A DNA stretch of 64,000 nt from Oscillospiraceae bacterium (GTDB taxonomy: Bacteria > Bacillota > Clostridia > Christensenellales > Aristaeellaceae): contig JAISZG010000074.1 of the NCBI GenBank assembly GCA_031269355.1, forward strand, positions 1 through 64,000. Reading direction: 5' to 3'. Each line of letters starts with the position of its first letter. Within the stretch, counting starts at the first letter, position 1. The position numbers and the translations under genes are program-made. The notes beneath the pieces were generated by a model that ran no database searches, had not been told where the DNA came from, and saw only the letters and a program-made list of their open reading frames with translations. Positions 25,293 through 34,415 of the stretch are shown piece by piece.

Positions 25293-25805
25293 TTAATCCG
25301 CAGCCGGATCAGGTTTTTTTTCCGCGCCGACGGGTGCGGGGCGCAGTTCAGGTTTGCTCGGTGGCGTAGGGGGCTGTGCGCCCGTATAATCTGAAACGTC
25401 AAAAATAGCTTTTCCGCAGTTGGGGCATTTATTTTCCTCTTCCAGATCAAACGTTTCCGCGTCGAAATAAACGGTGTGCGCACAGTGCGGGCACTCGTAT
25501 TCAATCAGCCCGTCGTAGGCGTCGGAATCGTCGTCGTCGTCGTCGTCATCGTCTAAATCATCGGAAGCGCCGCCGTCCTCGTCGTCGAGAAGAGCTTCTT
25601 CCAGTTCCGCAAGATCCTCGTCGATGCTCTCTACATACTCGTCAAGCTCGGTATGTTTATCCTTCAGATCGGATATCACCTTCACCACGTCGCCCAGAAC
25701 GTCGATGATCGCGCCGATGAGGCGTCCCTCTTTGGATTGGGCGTCGATGCTCAATCCTTCCGCCAAACCTTTCAAATATGCAACCCGGTCGGACAACACC
25801 TGCAT
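25293..25805 (-). CDS. CD1247-like acidic protein with zinc ribbon
   Basis: The 170-residue product has an N-terminal helical part (VAYLKGLAEGL...EGRLIGAIIDVLGDVVKVISDLKD), a highly acidic middle with a run of Asp, a zinc ribbon (CPHC and CPNC, about 107-134) and a Pro-rich tail. Proteins like this, with the CD1247-type N-terminal domain, are common in Clostridia and have no assigned function. It follows efp after 111 bases and a small terminator-like hairpin. The start ATG has a strong GCGGAGGGGG site. Confidence 0.7.
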   Translation of the reverse strand: MQVLSDRVAYLKGLAEGLSIDAQSKEGRLIGAIIDVLGDVVKVISDLKDKHTELDEYVESIDEDLAELEEALLDDEDGGASDDLDDDDDDDDDSDAYDGLIEYECPHCAHTVYFDAETFDLEEENKCPNCGKAIFDVSDYTGAQPPTPPSKPELRPAPVGAEKKPDPAAD

Positions 25806-25824
25806 AAAAATACCCCCTCCGCTT

Positions 25825-25855
25825 AAAAGGTAAAAACTCCCGCGGAGTTCCTTTT
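25825..25855 (-). terminator. Small terminator-like hairpin after efp
   Basis: On the minus strand AACTCC-GCG-GGAGTT is followed by TTTTTA and nested inside AAAAGG/CCTTTT. It lies between efp and the CD1247-like gene, just upstream of the latter's ribosome site, and may attenuate read-through. Confidence 0.5.
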
Positions 25856-25916
25856 AATCCGCTGCAGCTAGGCGGTGATGCGCCTTGGCTTCGCCTGCCG
25901 CGCTAACCAGACGATA

Positions 25917-26474
25917 TTAGGCGCGCTCCATATATTCGCCGGAGCGCGTGTCAACCCGTATCTTTTCGCCCTGGTTGATGAACAGCGGCACGCTAAGCTG
26001 ATAGCCTGTTTCGAGCGTAGCGGGCTTCGTTGTGTTCGACGCGGTATCGCCCTTGAACCCCGGTTCGGTTTGGGTAACTTCAAGTTCGACGAAATTCGGC
26101 GCTTCAACGGAGAACGCCTTCCCTTTGAAGTAGCGAACCGACACCACGGTGTTCTCCTTTATAAACGGAATCGCGTCCTCAACCTGAGCCTGGCTGAGCG
26201 GCTCCTGCTCGAATGTTTCGGTATCCATAAAGTAGTATAACTCGCCATCGTTATATAAATACTGCATCGATTTATTTTCTATGATCGCGCGCGGCATTTT
26301 GTCGGTGGGATTAAACGAGCGCTCGACCACCGCTCCGGTGACGACATTTTTTATTTTAGTGCGCACGAACGCCGCGCCTTTGCCCGGCTTGACATGCTGA
26401 AAATCAACGATGTTCCACACGCCGTTATCGTATTCGACCGTGATGCCTTTGCGGAATTCGCTTGCGGTGATCAT
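25917..26474 (-). CDS. efp: Elongation factor P
   Basis: EF-P rescues ribosomes stalled at polyproline by contacting the P-site tRNA. The 185-residue protein is full length, with the KOW-like N-terminal domain and two OB domains. The tip loop reads [14 protein letters not shown] with K32 at the modifiable position; the enzyme that would modify it is not in the window. It lies 15 bases after the Xaa-Pro peptidase gene, a common pairing in Bacillota. The proline-rich transpeptidase linkers in this window would be natural clients; that is inference. Confidence 0.96.
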   Translation of the reverse strand: MITASEFRKGITVEYDNGVWNIVDFQHVKPGKGAAFVRTKIKNVVTGAVVERSFNPTDKMPRAIIENKSMQYLYNDGELYYFMDTETFEQEPLSQAQVEDAIPFIKENTVVSVRYFKGKAFSVEAPNFVELEVTQTEPGFKGDTASNTTKPATLETGYQLSVPLFINQGEKIRVDTRSGEYMERA

Positions 26475-26489
26475 ATTTGATGAATCCTC

Positions 26490-27563
26490 CTAAAGTATGA
26501 TAAGCTCCTTGGAGATAGGGGTTAATCTTTTATATCCGTCCTCGGTTATAAGAACGGTATCCTCTATTCGCACGCCGTCCTGACCCGGCCGATATATGCC
26601 GGGTTCGACCGTCATAACGTGCCCCGGCGACAGCGTTTGCTCGTCGGCCGCCGGTGAAAATCGCGGATTTTCGTGTATCATCAACCCGAGAGAATGCCCA
26701 AGTCCGTGGCCGAAGCGCCCCTCGAATCCGTTTGCGTTGATATAATCGCGCGCAATCGCGTCTACCTCTTTGCACGCCGCGCCCGGGCGCAGCGCGTCCA
26801 GCGCGAGAAGCTGCGCGGCAAGCGTAGTTTCGTATACGCGGCGTTTATCCAAACCCACCTCGCCAAGCGCGACAGTGCGGGTGATATCCGAGCAATAGCC
26901 GTCGACCATCGCGCCAAAGTCGAGAGTCAGAAATTCTCCGGTCTGAAGCTTGCGGGCGCCGGGCACGGCGTGCGGAAGCGAGCCGTTTGGGCCGGATGCC
27001 GCGATGGTGTCAAACGCAGGCTTATCCGCGCCAAGGCGTATCATCGCGCTTTCCAGCGTCCAGGCGATTTCGCGCTCGGTGCGACCGGGCTTTATCTCCG
27101 GCAGTATCGATTCGAACGCCTCGCACGCTATCGAGCACGCGCGCTCAATCGCGCTGATTTCCGCGTCCGTTTTTATTTCGCGCAGCTTCTCCGGTTTTTG
27201 ATTGATCGGCACGAATAAAATATCCGGCCTGGCGCGCTCCATATTGCGCATCTGAGACACCGTCGCCGCGTCGTCCTCGAACGCCACGGAGGTTTCCGTG
27301 CTCTCGAACAGTCCGCACGCGAGCGCGTCGTAGCTCTGTTTGGGCTGGATTGAATATACCGCCCAACCGGGAGCCTGGCGCGCCGCTTGCTCGACATAGC
27401 GGAAATCGGTGACTATCGCGCGCGCACCCTTTATAAGCGCGATAACGCCCTCGCCCGTAAACCCGCTCAAGTAGCGAATATTCTCAGGCTTATGGATTAT
27501 CGCGCCTGAAATCGATTCCGCGTCCAGCAGTTCATGCAGAAGTTCGACCGGAGTTTTCGACAA
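26490..27563 (-). CDS. M24 Xaa-Pro aminopeptidase-like protein
   Basis: A metallopeptidase of about 357 residues in the creatinase/aminopeptidase P fold. The N-terminal domain contains HKPENIRYLSGFTGEG; the catalytic half has metal ligands in TLDFGAMVDGYCSDITRTV (two Asp), GHGLGHSLGLMIHENP (His), TVEPGIY and GVRIEDTVLI (Glu). I chose TTG at 27563, eight bases after AAGGAAG, since the sequence before it is not family-like; the frame is open to 27665. It would trim X-Pro peptides in the cytosol. Confidence 0.88.
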   Translation of the reverse strand: MSKTPVELLHELLDAESISGAIIHKPENIRYLSGFTGEGVIALIKGARAIVTDFRYVEQAARQAPGWAVYSIQPKQSYDALACGLFESTETSVAFEDDAATVSQMRNMERARPDILFVPINQKPEKLREIKTDAEISAIERACSIACEAFESILPEIKPGRTEREIAWTLESAMIRLGADKPAFDTIAASGPNGSLPHAVPGARKLQTGEFLTLDFGAMVDGYCSDITRTVALGEVGLDKRRVYETTLAAQLLALDALRPGAACKEVDAIARDYINANGFEGRFGHGLGHSLGLMIHENPRFSPAADEQTLSPGHVMTVEPGIYRPGQDGVRIEDTVLITEDGYKRLTPISKELIIL

Positions 27564-28026
27564 TACGCGCACTTCCTTATTAGCGCGGGGTTCCGCTCCG
27601 CCACCCCGAATCGATTGGGCGGCGCCCAATACCCGCATATGAATATAGTTAATAGGTTCTATCACTAAAGTTCCGCAGCCATCCGATAAAAACCCATTGA
27701 TATTCTATCACAGTTCACCGGGGATTACCAGTGATTTCGAAAATCGCGGTCGAAATGATTTATGAATGGCGCAATATTCAATCGCATGCGTTTTCGCTAA
27801 TGCCCCCTCGCGTTGTGTCCGCTAGCTCGCCGGGCAGCTTCTTCAGCCCCGCCTATTTCCCCGCTATCGCCCGTTCTTTCATACTGTTAAATTCTTCGTC
27901 GCTTATATTTATATAATATAATTATAAGTGCCTCCGCCCTGCGCGTCACGCTTTGCCGCAGCGGATTGATGTGCTATAATTTACGCGGCGAGTAAACGAA
28001 TCCATGGAGCTGCGGAGGAATCCTTT
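27564..28026. other. Intergenic region between divergent peptidase and uxuA2 genes
   Basis: No complete gene is visible in these 463 bases. On the minus strand, near 27861-27914, a short stretch reads ISDEEFNSMKERAIAGK then stop. This resembles the end of a SHOCT domain, but a stop lies eight codons upstream and there is no start, so it could be a gene remnant or chance. An AT-rich block lies at 27903-27928. Confidence 0.4.
27952..27980 (+). promoter_or_regulatory. Extended -10 promoter before uxuA2
   Basis: TATAAT (27975-27980) is preceded by TGC, an extended -10. The -35 position (27952-27957, TTTGCC) is weak, which fits an activated or extended -10 promoter. The start codon is about 46 bases downstream. 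Confidence 0.55.
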
Positions 28027-29106
28027 ATGAAAATGATATTGAGATGGTTTCCGTATGGAGACGACAGCGTAACCCTATCTCAAATACGCCAAATCCCCGG
28101 CGTTACAGGCGTAGCCGCATGTCTTCCCAAAATCCCTGTCGGGGAAACCTGGCCGGTGGAGGAGCTGCGCGCGCTGACTCAAACGGTTCGGCGTGCCGGG
28201 CTGGAAATGGAAGTGATCGAGAGCGTAAACATACACGAGGATATAAAAAAAGGGCTGCCAACCCGCGATCGCTACATACAAAATTATATCGATACGCTTG
28301 GCAATCTGCACGCGGTAGGCGTAAAGTGCCTGTGTTATAACTTTATGCCCGTTATGGATTGGGCGCGCAGCGATCTCGCGGCGCCCCTGCCGGATGGCAG
28401 CGCCGCTATGTCATACCGGCATGAAGTCGTCGAACAAATGCACCCGGAATCCATCGGACGCGCAATGGCAGGCAAGGCGCGCGGATACTCTCTTCCCGGC
28501 TGGGAACCGGAGCGGCTGAGCGCGATGGCCGAAGACATATCGTTTTACCAAAACTTTACGCAGGAACAGTATTGGGCAAATATGAAATATTTTTTGGACG
28601 CCGTTATTCCGGCCGCGGAAAAAGCGGACGTGCGCATGGCGATCCATCCGGACGATCCGCCGTGGCCGCTGTTCGGCCTGCCCAAGGTAATCACGGACGC
28701 GGAGCGCATCCGTACGTTCCTGCGCCTGAACGATTCCCCGTATAACGGATTGACGTTCTGCACAGGCAGCCTCGGCGCGCGCCGGGATAACGACCTTCCC
28801 GCGATGATCCGCGAGTTCGCGGGTCGGGGTCGGATACACTTCGCGCACCTGCGCAATATACGCTTTTCCGGCGAGCGGGATTTTGACGAGTGCGCCCATC
28901 CCAGCGCATGCGGAAATCTGGATATGTACGAAATTATACGCGCGCTTCAGGCGTCGGAATTCGATGGATATATAAGGCCGGATCACGGACGCATGATTTG
29001 GGGCGAAATCGCGCGTCCAGGCTACGGATTATATGATCGCGCGCTTGGCGCGACCTATTTGCTGGGGCTGTGGGAAGCGGTCGAGAAGACGGTTAGTCGT
29101 GGCTGA
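28027..29106 (+). CDS. uxuA: Mannonate dehydratase, second copy
   Basis: A 359-residue UxuA with the same core as the gene at 9035 (CYNFMPVMDWARSDL, HPDDPPWPLFGLPK, CTGSLGA, HFAHLRN, IRPDHGRMIWGE). By eye only about half the residues match between the two, so they are old paralogues, not a recent duplication. This copy is paired with a fructuronate reductase gene 36 bases on, giving the consecutive steps fructuronate to mannonate to ketodeoxygluconate. The ATG follows GCGGAGGAA. Confidence 0.94.
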   Translation: MKMILRWFPYGDDSVTLSQIRQIPGVTGVAACLPKIPVGETWPVEELRALTQTVRRAGLEMEVIESVNIHEDIKKGLPTRDRYIQNYIDTLGNLHAVGVKCLCYNFMPVMDWARSDLAAPLPDGSAAMSYRHEVVEQMHPESIGRAMAGKARGYSLPGWEPERLSAMAEDISFYQNFTQEQYWANMKYFLDAVIPAAEKADVRMAIHPDDPPWPLFGLPKVITDAERIRTFLRLNDSPYNGLTFCTGSLGARRDNDLPAMIREFAGRGRIHFAHLRNIRFSGERDFDECAHPSACGNLDMYEIIRALQASEFDGYIRPDHGRMIWGEIARPGYGLYDRALGATYLLGLWEAVEKTVSRG

Positions 29107-29142
29107 CCATACCGGCGGAGCGAAAAAACGGGAGGAATATTT

Positions 29143-30762
29143 ATGGAATTAACACTTCGCGGCATAGGCGATAAAGCGGGTTGGGCTGCGGCCGGCGTTA
29201 GGCTGCCGCAGTATGATGTCGAGGCTGCGGCGAGGCGCACTCGTGAAAACCCGCGCTGGCTTCACTTTGGAGCGGGCAACCTGTTGCGCGGATATGTCGC
29301 CGCGCTGCAGGAAGAATTGCTTAACGCGGGCGCGTCCGACCACGGGATCGTAGCGGTAGAGTCGTTTGATGTTGAATTGATCGACGCCATATATAACGCG
29401 CACGACTCGCTGATTTTGCAGGCGCTACTTGGAGGAGGCGGCGTCGGCGGCGACGATCGATACGCTGTGCTGGGCAGCGTAGCGGGATGCCTGTCCGCCG
29501 CGTCGGATTGGGAAGAGCTAAGGCGTATATTCGCCAGCCCCGCGCTTCAGATGGTAAGCTTCACCATTACGGAGAAGGGATATGCTACGCGAGACATATC
29601 CGGTCGTTTGCTGCCGTCGCTGGAAGCGGATGGCGAACGCGGCCCGGCGTCGCCAAAGCATACGCTAGCCATGATCGCATCGCTGCTGATAGCGCGGTTT
29701 GAAGCGGGCGGCGCGCCGGTAGCACTGGTGAGCATGGATAACTGCAGCGCGAACGGAGATAAACTTAAAGCGGGCGTGACGCAGGCGGCGGAGCTATGGC
29801 GGTCGCGAGGATATGTCGGCGAGGATTTTCTACGCTATTTGAACGATCCGGCGCGCGTGTCGTTTCCATGGACAATGATAGATAAAATTACCCCAAGCCC
29901 CGCGCCGGACGTGTACCGGCGGCTGACCTCGCTGGGGATTCGGGGTATCGACCCCATCCAAACCGCCAGGGGCACGCGCATAGCGCCGTATGTCAATACG
30001 GAAACCGCTCAATATCTTGTAATAGAGGACGCGTTTCCGGCTGGCAGACCTCCGCTGGAGCAGGCGGGCGTTTACTTCGCGAACCGCGATACCGTGCGCA
30101 GCGCGGAACGCATGAAGGTGTCGGCGTGCCTGAATCCGCTTCATACGGCGCTTGCCGTGTTTGGCTGCCTGCTTGGATACGGCTCAATCTCCCAGGAAAT
30201 GAACGATCCGGAACTTGCCGCGCTGGTACGCAGGATCGGATACGCGGAAGGTCTTCCGGCGGCGGCCAACCCCGGCATAATTGATCCGCGCGCGTTCCTG
30301 GATGAGGTGATCGAGCGGCGGCTGCCCAATCCCGCCATCCCGGACACGCCGCAGCGAATCGCTGCGGATACCAGCCAAAAGGTCGCGATCCGATTCGGCG
30401 AGACCATTCGCTCATATGGCGCCGACGCAGCGCGCAAACTTATAGGCATTCCGCTGGCACTGGCCGGGTGGCTGCGATATCTGCTGGGCGTAGATGATCA
30501 GCTGCGCGCGATGACGCTTAGCGGCGACCCAATGCTGCATGAATTGCGGGAGCGCCTAAGCGTGATACGCATAGGAACGGCGGACGGCGCGCGCGCCGCG
30601 CTGCTTCCCATATTGAGCAACGAGGCGCTGTGGGGCGTAGATTTGCAGGCGGTCGGCTTGGCGGACGTAGTATTGAATCTATTTGAACGCATGATCAAAG
30701 GGAAGGACGCCGTGCGCGAAACTCTGCGCGAGGCCTTGCGAAGCGCCGCTTCAAAGGATTGA
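29143..30762 (+). CDS. uxuB: Fructuronate reductase (mannitol dehydrogenase family)
   Basis: A long-chain polyol dehydrogenase-type protein of 539 residues that should reduce D-fructuronate to D-mannonate with NADH. It has WLHFGAGNLLRGY near the N-terminus (nucleotide fold), FTITEKGYA, SMDNCSANGDKL and the catalytic KVSACLNPLHTALAVFG (Lys, Asn, His pattern). The pairing with uxuA points to fructuronate rather than tagaturonate or mannitol. Its TGA stop is part of the -35 box of the metK promoter. The ATG follows GGGAGGAAT. Confidence 0.9.
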   Translation: MELTLRGIGDKAGWAAAGVRLPQYDVEAAARRTRENPRWLHFGAGNLLRGYVAALQEELLNAGASDHGIVAVESFDVELIDAIYNAHDSLILQALLGGGGVGGDDRYAVLGSVAGCLSAASDWEELRRIFASPALQMVSFTITEKGYATRDISGRLLPSLEADGERGPASPKHTLAMIASLLIARFEAGGAPVALVSMDNCSANGDKLKAGVTQAAELWRSRGYVGEDFLRYLNDPARVSFPWTMIDKITPSPAPDVYRRLTSLGIRGIDPIQTARGTRIAPYVNTETAQYLVIEDAFPAGRPPLEQAGVYFANRDTVRSAERMKVSACLNPLHTALAVFGCLLGYGSISQEMNDPELAALVRRIGYAEGLPAAANPGIIDPRAFLDEVIERRLPNPAIPDTPQRIAADTSQKVAIRFGETIRSYGADAARKLIGIPLALAGWLRYLLGVDDQLRAMTLSGDPMLHELRERLSVIRIGTADGARAALLPILSNEALWGVDLQAVGLADVVLNLFERMIKGKDAVRETLREALRSAASKD

Positions 30763-30788
30763 CAGATGTCGAAATATGGCTGTATAAT
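30759..30788 (+). promoter_or_regulatory. metK promoter
   Basis: TTGACA (30759-30764) and TATAAT (30783-30788), 18 bases apart, are both consensus. The -35 overlaps the uxuB stop. Transcription would begin near 30795, just before the riboswitch aptamer. Confidence 0.85.
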
Positions 30789-30813
30789 GATTTTCGTGAG
30801 AAAACTGCATATG

Positions 30814-30922
30814 CCTTATCCAGAGTGGTGGAGGGATTGGGCCCGATGAAACCCGGCAACCGACTTATATGGTTTGGTGCTAAATCCCACGGCGAACTGT
30901 TTTTGTTTGCCGAAAGATGAGG
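30814..30922 (+). promoter_or_regulatory. SAM-I riboswitch (S box) aptamer
   Basis: The conserved elements are in order: CCTTATC (P1 5' side), GAGTGGTGGAGGGATTGGGCC, CGATGAAACCCGGCAACC, a GGTGCTAAATCC stretch, and CGAAAGATGAGG closing P1. Bound S-adenosylmethionine stabilises P1 and frees the terminator downstream, so metK is turned off when SAM is plentiful. Confidence 0.95.
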
Positions 30923-30980
30923 TGGAATTGCGTACGACGCGCGTCCGTTCCACTTTGAATGAGGGAACGGACGCGTTTTT
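30922..30980 (+). terminator. SAM-I riboswitch expression platform
   Basis: A 12-bp terminator stem (30940-30951 with 30964-30975) is followed by TTTTTG. The alternative antiterminator pairs GTGGAA (30922-30927) with TTCCAC (30948-30953), overlapping the P1 3' strand and the terminator's 5' arm, as the mechanism requires. Confidence 0.9.
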
Positions 30981-31042
30981 GTTCATACGATTTAAACTCT
31001 GATAGGCGCATGCGCTCACATCACAAATAGGAGGGAAGGCAT

Positions 31043-32206
31043 ATGCGCACATTTTTTACCAGCGAATCGGTTACGGAAGGGCATCCCGACAAACTTTGCG
31101 ACCAGATTTCAGACGCGGTTCTGGATGAGCTGCTAACGCTAGACCCAACCGCGCGCGTGGCATGCGAAACATGCGCGACGACTGGGTTAATATTGGTTAT
31201 GGGCGAGGTGACTACGAACGCGTACGCGGACATAGAAGGCGTCGCGAGGCGAGTCGTTAGAAATGTAGGATATACCGACGCGCGCTGCGGCTTCGACGCC
31301 GACACCTGCGGCGTGATAACCGCGCTGCACGGACAATCGCCGGACATCGCGATAGGCGTTAACAAAGCGCTTGAAATCCGCGCCGAGGACGCCCGCAAGG
31401 AAGCGGAGATCGGCGCGGGCGATCAAGGCTCGGTATTTGGATACGCGTGCGACGAAACGCCCGAGCTTATGCCGACGCCTATCACTCTCGCGCATAAAAC
31501 GGCGCGGAAGCTGGCGTCCGCGCGCAAGGATGGAACGCTAGGCTGGCTGCGCCCGGACGGCAAAACGCAGATCACCGTAGAATATGAGGACGGCACGCCG
31601 GTGCGGGTAGATACGGTGGTGATTTCCGCGCAGCATGATCCGTACGCCGATCCCAATGAAATCGAGCGCGCGCTGATTGAACACGTCGCGAAGGCCGCGA
31701 TTCCGGCGGAATTGCTCGACGAGCGCACTCGCTTTATAATCAACCCGACCGGGCGTTTTGTGATAGGCGGCCCTATGGGAGATTCCGGCCTTACCGGGCG
31801 CAAGATAATAGTGGACACATACGGCGGCTTCTCTCGCCATGGCGGCGGAGCGTTTTCCGGGAAGGATCCCACGAAGGTGGATCGCAGCGCGGCGTACGCG
31901 GCGCGCTATCTGGCAAAGAACGTGATAGCCGCAGGGCTGGCGCGGCGCTGTGAAATTCAAATATCATATGCGATAGGCGTAGCTCGCCCTGTATCCGTGT
32001 ATATTGATACGTTCGGAACGGGCAAGATAGGGGATGAGAAGCTGTCGCGAAAACTATCGGATAATTTTGATCTGCGCCCGCGCGCGATAATAGAATCGTT
32101 CAATCTTCGCCGCCCAATATATTTGCCCACGGCCGCCTATGGGCATTTCGGGAGAGAGGATATCGACGCGCCCTGGGAGAAACTTACATTAGCGAACAAG
32201 CTATAA
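31043..32206 (+). CDS. metK: S-adenosylmethionine synthetase
   Basis: MetK makes S-adenosylmethionine from methionine and ATP. The 387-residue protein is full length, with [22 protein letters not shown] (ATP and metal), [18 protein letters not shown], and [23 protein letters not shown] in the C-terminal domain. The ATG follows GGAGGGAAGG. Its own product controls it through the riboswitch upstream. recD2 follows after 19 bases. Confidence 0.97.
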   Translation: MRTFFTSESVTEGHPDKLCDQISDAVLDELLTLDPTARVACETCATTGLILVMGEVTTNAYADIEGVARRVVRNVGYTDARCGFDADTCGVITALHGQSPDIAIGVNKALEIRAEDARKEAEIGAGDQGSVFGYACDETPELMPTPITLAHKTARKLASARKDGTLGWLRPDGKTQITVEYEDGTPVRVDTVVISAQHDPYADPNEIERALIEHVAKAAIPAELLDERTRFIINPTGRFVIGGPMGDSGLTGRKIIVDTYGGFSRHGGGAFSGKDPTKVDRSAAYAARYLAKNVIAAGLARRCEIQISYAIGVARPVSVYIDTFGTGKIGDEKLSRKLSDNFDLRPRAIIESFNLRRPIYLPTAAYGHFGREDIDAPWEKLTLANKL

Positions 32207-32225
32207 ACTATAAAAGGACGACGCG

Positions 32226-34415
32226 ATGGAAACAATCGAGGCGCAGGTCGACGAAGTGGTGTTCCATAATAATGAGAACGGCTTTACCGTTCTGTCGATC
32301 CGCTGCGGCGATAAGCGCGTCTCGGCGGTCGGGACGCTGCCCGTATTGACTATGGGCGAAAGCGTTACGCTGACCGGAGAATGGCAGGAACACTCGCAGT
32401 ACGGCAAGCAGTTTCGCATCAGCTCATGCGAATGGACGCGCCCGGATTCCCCTGCGGGTATGGAGCGCATGCTTGCCGCAGGTTGGATAAAAGGCATCGG
32501 CCCGTCCACTGCGAAGCGGCTCGTCGCAAAGTTCGGAATGGACACGCTCGACATACTGCAGTTCGCACCCGACAAGCTCGCGGGCGTCTCCGGCATAGGT
32601 CGCAAGCGCGCGAAGATGATCGCGGAATCGTACGGCGCGCAGCAGGGCATGCGCGAGGCTATGATATTCCTGCAAGGGTTTGGAATACTTCCTAACCTCG
32701 CGCTGCGCATATACAAGGAATACGCGGATAAGGCTGCGGACGTGCTCAGGCGCAATCCATATCAGATGATAGAGGATATACGCGGCGTCGGTTTTAAAAC
32801 GGCGGACGACGTCGCGCGGTCTATGGGCGTCGCGCCGGACTCCTCGTTCCGAATTCAAGCGGGAATACTGCATACGCTCCAATTGGCGTCGGTTACGGAT
32901 GGTCACTGCTACTTACCAAGGGATATTCTGTTCGCGCGCGCCGGTCAGCTGCTAGGAGCGCCCGCCGATCTAATCGAACGCGAACTTACTGGCATGATAT
33001 TAACGCGCAAACTGGTGGCAAAAGAATTGGAGCAAATCCCCGTTATATTCCTGAGCGGACATTACGAGGCGGAGGGAGAGGTAGCTCGGCGGCTGCTTGC
33101 GCTTAGAGATTCCGCGCCGCGCCTAAACGCGGACCACATCCCAGCCCAAATCGGCAGGTTCGAGCGAGAGACGAATACGCGACTGGACGAGCTTCAGCGG
33201 GAAGCTGTGCTCAGCGCGCTTCGCGACGGCATATGCGCGATTACCGGCGGACCGGGCACCGGAAAGACCACGATAATACGCTGCCTGCTGAGCCTTATCG
33301 GAGAATCCGCCGACACCGCGCTTGCGGCGCCGACGGGACGCGCGGCGAAGCGAATGTCCGAGGCGACCGGCAAGGAAGCGAAGACGATCCATCGCCTGCT
33401 TGAATATGGCGGAGATGAGGACGTATTCCAGCGGAACGAAGAGAACCCGCTCGAATGCGTTACGCTTATCGTAGATGAAATGTCGATGGTAGATATATTC
33501 CTGATGCGCGCGCTCCTTAGAGCATTGCGACCGGGCGTTAGGCTCGTGCTGGTGGGAGACGCGGACCAGCTGCCGTCGGTAGGCCCGGGCAGCGTGCTGG
33601 GCGATATAATAGCCAGCGGCTCGATAACCAATACCCATCTTAAAAAAGTTTATCGGCAGAGCGAGCATAGCATGATCGCGGTTAACGCGCACAGCATCAA
33701 CGCCGGAACCATGCCGTCGCTGAACGATAAGCAGGCGGATTTTTTCCTGGAACGCCAGCCGACCGCAGAAGCCGCCGCCAAAACTTTAGTAGAGCTTTAC
33801 GCAAAGCGGCTGCCCGCGTTTTTAAATATCGAGGGCAATCCGTGTCAGACTATCCAGGCGCTCAGCCCGATGAAAAAAGGCGATTGCGGAGTTTGGGCGA
33901 TCAACAGAATGCTGCAGGACAGGCTGAATCCGAAGGCGGACGATAAGCCGGAATTATCGCGCGGAGACACGCTGTTTCGGCTGGGCGACAAGGTAATGCA
34001 GATTCGCAATAATTATAAATTGGAATGGACTCGCGGCGACGAGGAAGGGCAAGGGGCGTTCAATGGAGATATAGGTTATGTCGGAACAATCGATCCTGAG
34101 GAGAGGATGTTAATCGTTAAATTTGACGACGATAGAGTCGCGTCGTACGAATCCGCGCAGCTTGAAGATTTGGAGCTTGCATATTGCATATCCGTTCATA
34201 AGAGCCAGGGCAGCGAGTTTCCGGTGGTGTTGATGCCGGTCGTCGGCGGCCCTCCTATGCTGCTAACAAGGAACTTGCTGTATACGGCAGTAACGCGCGC
34301 CAAGCGGCTGCTTGTGATGGTAGGACGCGAAGACGCGCTGCGCAAGATGGTGGAGAACCACAGGATAGAGAAGAGGTTCAGCGCGCTTGAAACGCGCTTG
34401 AGGGAAAAATGGTAG
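32226..34415 (+). CDS. recD2: RecD2-type ATP-dependent DNA helicase
   Basis: A 5'-3' superfamily 1B helicase not tied to RecBC. The 729-residue protein has an OB-like N-terminal domain, helix-hairpin-helix repeats (KGIGPSTAKRLVAKFG, SGIGRKRAKMI, RGVGFKTADDVARS), the Walker A loop GGPGTGKTTI (about 340-349), DEMSMVD (motif II), GDADQLPSVGPGSVL and the C-terminal SVHKSQGSEFPVV. In Bacillus and Deinococcus RecD2 acts in DNA repair and at stalled forks. It overlaps comF by 7 bases. Confidence 0.95.
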   Translation: METIEAQVDEVVFHNNENGFTVLSIRCGDKRVSAVGTLPVLTMGESVTLTGEWQEHSQYGKQFRISSCEWTRPDSPAGMERMLAAGWIKGIGPSTAKRLVAKFGMDTLDILQFAPDKLAGVSGIGRKRAKMIAESYGAQQGMREAMIFLQGFGILPNLALRIYKEYADKAADVLRRNPYQMIEDIRGVGFKTADDVARSMGVAPDSSFRIQAGILHTLQLASVTDGHCYLPRDILFARAGQLLGAPADLIERELTGMILTRKLVAKELEQIPVIFLSGHYEAEGEVARRLLALRDSAPRLNADHIPAQIGRFERETNTRLDELQREAVLSALRDGICAITGGPGTGKTTIIRCLLSLIGESADTALAAPTGRAAKRMSEATGKEAKTIHRLLEYGGDEDVFQRNEENPLECVTLIVDEMSMVDIFLMRALLRALRPGVRLVLVGDADQLPSVGPGSVLGDIIASGSITNTHLKKVYRQSEHSMIAVNAHSINAGTMPSLNDKQADFFLERQPTAEAAAKTLVELYAKRLPAFLNIEGNPCQTIQALSPMKKGDCGVWAINRMLQDRLNPKADDKPELSRGDTLFRLGDKVMQIRNNYKLEWTRGDEEGQGAFNGDIGYVGTIDPEERMLIVKFDDDRVASYESAQLEDLELAYCISVHKSQGSEFPVVLMPVVGGPPMLLTRNLLYTAVTRAKRLLVMVGREDALRKMVENHRIEKRFSALETRLREKW

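Noticed and set aside
25505-25600. Microsatellite in the CD1247-like gene
   Set aside because: The GTC repeats encode a poly-Asp block in frame; acidic tracts are usual in this family.
9035-29106. Recent duplication of uxuA
   Set aside because: The two proteins share motifs but differ at about half the positions and in length; they are old paralogues or separately acquired.
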